Shown: one piece after another, positions 61,000-64,000 of the stretch
Layout: the number at the start of each line of letters is the position of its first letter
Numbering within the stretch: position 1 is the first letter of the stretch
Source: Hyalangium gracile
GTDB lineage: Bacteria > Myxococcota > Myxococcia > Myxococcales > Myxococcaceae
NCBI RefSeq assembly: GCF_020103725.1
Contig: NZ_JAHXBG010000006.1
Location: forward strand, 62,001-126,000
Direction: 5' to 3'
DNA: 64,000 nt
Notes under the pieces: model-generated
Told to the model about the DNA's origin: nothing
Databases searched by the model: none
What the model saw: only the letters and a program-made list of their open reading frames with translations
Translations under genes and position numbers: made by a program

Positions 61000-63716
61000 G
61001 AATGCACCGCCCCCGGGCCATCCTGCCGGGCCGCCTCCCGCGAAGCGCTCCACGCATCCAGCTCGAGGGGAGTCATCTTCTGGAGCACCTCCTCCTCGCG
61101 AGCGATCCGCGCGCTCGGCTCATCCATGACCTCGAACCAGGCCTGCGTCACCTTGTGGAGCCAGGCTTGGACCAGCTCCTCCGCGCCGGCCGGATTCATG
61201 CTCGAGGCCTTGCGGAGGGCCTCGTAGCTGCTGGAGCGCATGGCGACGGCGCGCACCAGGTTCTCCCGGAAGCGCGTCAACCGGGGCAGGTGCTTCTTCC
61301 AGTGCCCCACCAGCTCTTTCCACGCCTTCTCCTCCACCCGGCGCTGGCTGACATGCCCCAGCAGGGAGGGGAGCTCGGGAGAGGGAGCGAACTCCGGCTG
61401 CGCGAGCAGGGGCAGGAGCTGCTCCAGCCAGGTGCGCGCCATCCGCAGCCTGTCGTAGCCCTTGCTCTCGTTCAGGCACTTCTGGGAGAGCTGGCCGAGG
61501 GCGGCCCGCGCCTGCTCCTCGTAGCGCTCCAGCGCCGCGCTGGTCAGCACCGAGCCCTGCGTCGGCTCGGGCTGCCAGGGCTCCCACTGGCCACGCTGGT
61601 CGCTGGCCACCGAGCGGATGTTGTCGACCCAGGAGGCGAGGACGAGGCGGAACAGGAGCGCGACGGTGTCCCCGTCGTACCTGTCCTCCTCGAGCCCCTC
61701 GAGGCGCTTGCGCATCCGCGGAAGGAAGGCCTTCCACTGCGTGGTGAAGATGTTGAAGTCGAGGAACATGTCCCAGGAGGGGAGGCTCCACAGGAAGTCC
61801 ATCTTGACCAGGGGCTGGAGCTGCTCGTTCCTCACCCACAGCTCGTGCAGCGTCACCACGAGCTCGGGGCTGATCTCATAAGGCGTCACGTCCACGTTCA
61901 AGACCCGCGGCTCGTCAAAGAGCATCAGCACGTCGTGCAGCAACATGAACCAGCCGGCGACGCTGGGGGGCAGGTGCGTGCGGTTGCGTGGATCCTCGAG
62001 ATCGACCAGCTCGAGGATGACGTCATGAATGTGCCGCAGATGCAGCTCGCTGATGAGGACCGCGCTGTTCGACGAATTCCCGCCCGTCCCCGAGGAGGCC
62101 CGCTTGCCCTTCTCCTCGAGGAACATGCCGCGTGAGACCTCCAGGGCATCGGACAGGGTGGTGCGCCTGGCGCGGCGCACCGGCTTGCCGGTCAGGTCCA
62201 GGACCATCTTCCCGTGGACGTCCCTGCGGAGCATCCGGTTGTGGAACTGCTGGCTCGCCCAGGCGGGCAGCTCGCTCTCGTCGAGGGCATTGCGCAGCAT
62301 CTCGGTCGCGATGCGGACGATGCTCTCGGCGGGCTCCTCGTCCTTCTCGAGCTGCTCGCTCTGGGAGCGCATCGACTCGCGGCGAGCGGAGTGCCACAAA
62401 TCCCTCAGGGTGCGTGCGGGCAGGGTGAGTGCCATGCGGGCCGCGCTGGTGAGATGGATCGCGCCCGTTGTCGAGGAGTCTTTCGCCTCGGTGGCTCCAT
62501 GCCGCTGGTGCTCCTCCGGGAGCGCCTCCTTCACGGAGGAAGAGAGCCGCTCGCCGATGTCGAAGAGGTGGGCGAAGGCTCTGAGCTGGTGTCCCCGGGC
62601 CGCCGACACCGGCAGCAGGAGCTTGTCGAGCAGTTCGTGCAGGCGCGGGCCCCCGTTGGAGTTGCCAGTGAACTCCCATGCCTCCACCGGGTTCACCGGC
62701 TCGATGCGGATGCGGTAGCTGGGGGGAAGCGCGCGGCGCAGGGTGGTGGCGGCCTGCCGGCGTGCGATGGCCATGGACTCGTCGTGGCCCTTGGGGCCGA
62801 GGCCGGCCTGGCCGGAGACGATGAGCTCCTTCTGGAAGGAGCGCTCCATGAAGAGCTGAAACTCCTCCTGGCCGGCCGCCATGATGAACCAGAGGCGGCG
62901 GCTGGTCACCATGCGGGTGAGCTTCACGATGTTGTGGAGGTGCCCGATGCTCCGGTCCACGTTGTCGATGGGGAGCACGAGGATGCCTTTGGCATCATCC
63001 ACGGTGCTGGAGTGGGTGAGGGCGAGCGTGGTGGCCACGTCATCCATGGCGTCGATGAAGCTCTGCTGGAAGTGGGCGAAGATCTCGGAGGCCTTGATCT
63101 GCTCTTCGGTGCGTACGCGGGCCTCGGTGGTGTTGGGGATGTCCTCCCACATGAACGAGGCATCACGGATGAGCCGGTCCAGCTTGCCCCAGGGGTCCTC
63201 CGCGCTCTCCTCGAGGAGGGAGGCGCCGCGCCAGGAGCCCTGCTTGCGACCGGCAGTGCTCTTGCGGGTCTTGTCGAGGGCGGCCCGCACGCGGACCAGG
63301 ATGGCGGCCAGGAGGTTGGCCGACTCCGGGAGCGGCTCCAGATCCAGCGGCTCGAGCCAGGTAATCTGCGGCTTGATCTTCGAGAGGAACTCCGCCAGCT
63401 CCTTGTTCTTCTGCTTCGCGTTGTCCGTGCTCCCCTCCGACTTGAGGAAGTCATCCGGATTGCTGAGCGCCTGCGCAGCGCTGAGGAACACCGTCGTCTT
63501 GCCCGTGCCCCGGGCGCCATGGATGAGGAGGCTGGTGGAGACGTGCTCTTGCGTGTCCTTGCGGGAGCTGTCGTCGCAGGCGGCCCTCAGCCACACGAGC
63601 AGTTCGTACAAGGCATCCTGGGTGGGGCGCAGCAGCTCCCCCCACCTGAACGCCTGGGCCTCCGGGATGGGCGCCGGTGCAAAGGGGATGCTCGGGGGCT
63701 GGGGATTCGAGGGCAT
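60996..63716 (-). CDS. rdrA: RADAR system AAA+ ATPase RdrA
   Basis: A 906-residue protein of the size of RdrA. It has a Walker A GARGTGKTT (67-75), Walker B LVLPIDNVD (246-254) and an arginine/sensor region LWFIMAAGQEEF, followed by a long helical C-terminal region (~450-900) as in STAND-like ATPases. It acts as the ATPase partner that loads or activates RdrB after phage detection. ATG 63716 has GGAGAAGG 7 nt upstream. Its TGA overlaps the GTG of rdrB, giving translational coupling. It shares a 251-bp intergenic region with a divergent gene at the right edge, so its own promoter should lie there. Confidence 0.88.
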   Translation of the reverse strand: MPSNPQPPSIPFAPAPIPEAQAFRWGELLRPTQDALYELLVWLRAACDDSSRKDTQEHVSTSLLIHGARGTGKTTVFLSAAQALSNPDDFLKSEGSTDNAKQKNKELAEFLSKIKPQITWLEPLDLEPLPESANLLAAILVRVRAALDKTRKSTAGRKQGSWRGASLLEESAEDPWGKLDRLIRDASFMWEDIPNTTEARVRTEEQIKASEIFAHFQQSFIDAMDDVATTLALTHSSTVDDAKGILVLPIDNVDRSIGHLHNIVKLTRMVTSRRLWFIMAAGQEEFQLFMERSFQKELIVSGQAGLGPKGHDESMAIARRQAATTLRRALPPSYRIRIEPVNPVEAWEFTGNSNGGPRLHELLDKLLLPVSAARGHQLRAFAHLFDIGERLSSSVKEALPEEHQRHGATEAKDSSTTGAIHLTSAARMALTLPARTLRDLWHSARRESMRSQSEQLEKDEEPAESIVRIATEMLRNALDESELPAWASQQFHNRMLRRDVHGKMVLDLTGKPVRRARRTTLSDALEVSRGMFLEEKGKRASSGTGGNSSNSAVLISELHLRHIHDVILELVDLEDPRNRTHLPPSVAGWFMLLHDVLMLFDEPRVLNVDVTPYEISPELVVTLHELWVRNEQLQPLVKMDFLWSLPSWDMFLDFNIFTTQWKAFLPRMRKRLEGLEEDRYDGDTVALLFRLVLASWVDNIRSVASDQRGQWEPWQPEPTQGSVLTSAALERYEEQARAALGQLSQKCLNESKGYDRLRMARTWLEQLLPLLAQPEFAPSPELPSLLGHVSQRRVEEKAWKELVGHWKKHLPRLTRFRENLVRAVAMRSSSYEALRKASSMNPAGAEELVQAWLHKVTQAWFEVMDEPSARIAREEEVLQKMTPLELDAWSASREAARQDGPGAVHS

Positions 63717-63967
63717 GGTCGAGCCTTCTCCAGTTCAAGAGGGAGCAAGCGGAGAAGGGCCACTATGGGAAGGCCCGCCCAGGGTGAGAATCGAGCGCGG
63801 AGGCGAGGAGGGTGTGGGGTGACGGACTTCCAACGGGCCGCTTCATCTCTGGGCCCTTCTGTTCAGCTCCGCGACAGGCCAGGTCGGTTGCCCCTCCCCC
63901 GCGTCTCATGGCCAGGAGGAAGTCTGCCTCCCAATGTCTACTCGTGCGATGTGTCGAGGAGAGGGCC

Positions 63968-64000
63968 ATGAATCCCAACAAGCAACTCCGCTCCGCGGGC
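63968..64000 (+). CDS. Start of a gene cut by the right window edge
   Basis: ATG at 63968 is preceded by a strong GAGGAGAGG ribosome binding site and reads MNPNKQLRSAG before the window ends. Only 11 codons are visible, so no function can be assigned. It is divergent from rdrA across a 251-bp control region in which no clear repeat is seen. Confidence 0.5.
   Translation, partial: MNPNKQLRSAG

Overview
The window is high-GC DNA with dense, overlapping genes, Hanks-type Ser/Thr kinases with PEGA or FHA partners, many secreted lipoproteins, and Sit-type toxin/immunity remains. Together these point to a fruiting myxobacterium of the Cystobacterineae type (Archangium, Cystobacter, Stigmatella or Myxococcus-like). 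The assignment rests on gene content, not on a marker gene. No rRNA, tRNA or CRISPR array was seen.

Layout. 1-4346: a duplicated pair (PEGA-type envelope protein plus Cys-rich MopE-like lipoprotein), with the upstream copy cut by the window edge, then a rhodanese. 4460-6611: a PEGA-tailed kinase translationally coupled to a TPR protein. 6712-11710 (minus): a membrane-anchored kinase, an M19-like dipeptidase, an ATP-grasp protein and an FHA protein. 11913-16427: a giant secreted amidohydrolase lipoprotein. 16532-22172 (minus): TetR regulator, metallophosphoesterase, and a beta-propeller hybrid sensor kinase. 22321-27562: a decayed gene, a nuclease-like protein (EEP fold) with nuclear-localisation-like basic tracts, a LytS/LytTR two-component pair with two matching 21-bp-spaced repeat operators, a LolA-like protein and a small membrane protein. 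27909-33917 (minus): HrpA helicase and a BNR-type secreted protein.

34045-36460 is a toxin cassette. A SitA-like lipoprotein toxin and its immunity gene (ATGA overlap) sit between two 28-bp direct repeats that resemble a tRNA/tmRNA 3' end, next to a wrecked SitI6-like immunity gene. 36506-43224 holds a secreted Vgb-like lipoprotein, an AIM24 protein, a eukaryote-like SET-domain protein, and a DUF4157 plus M15 peptidase protein whose ribosome binding site lies in a strong hairpin. 43235-47012 (minus) is a self-contained sorting operon: a VIT/vWA protein ending in PEP-CTERM, its exosortase and an EpsI-like partner, all joined by 4-nt overlaps. A TonB receptor and an ArsR/AHSA1 pair follow. 50457-54230 is a gene graveyard with truncated kinases, a sugar-hydrolase fragment, and a PPC lipoprotein interrupted by two in-frame amber codons. 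54374-57918 holds an EEP-fold lipoprotein, a MATE transporter and a barrel lipoprotein.

58186-63716 (minus) is the most notable locus. It is a complete two-gene RADAR anti-phage system: the AAA+ ATPase RdrA, followed by the adenosine-deaminase-like RdrB through a GTGA overlap. A possible small Cys-rich third gene lies directly downstream. Together with the Sit cassette and the two putative effector proteins, the window is rich in conflict functions.
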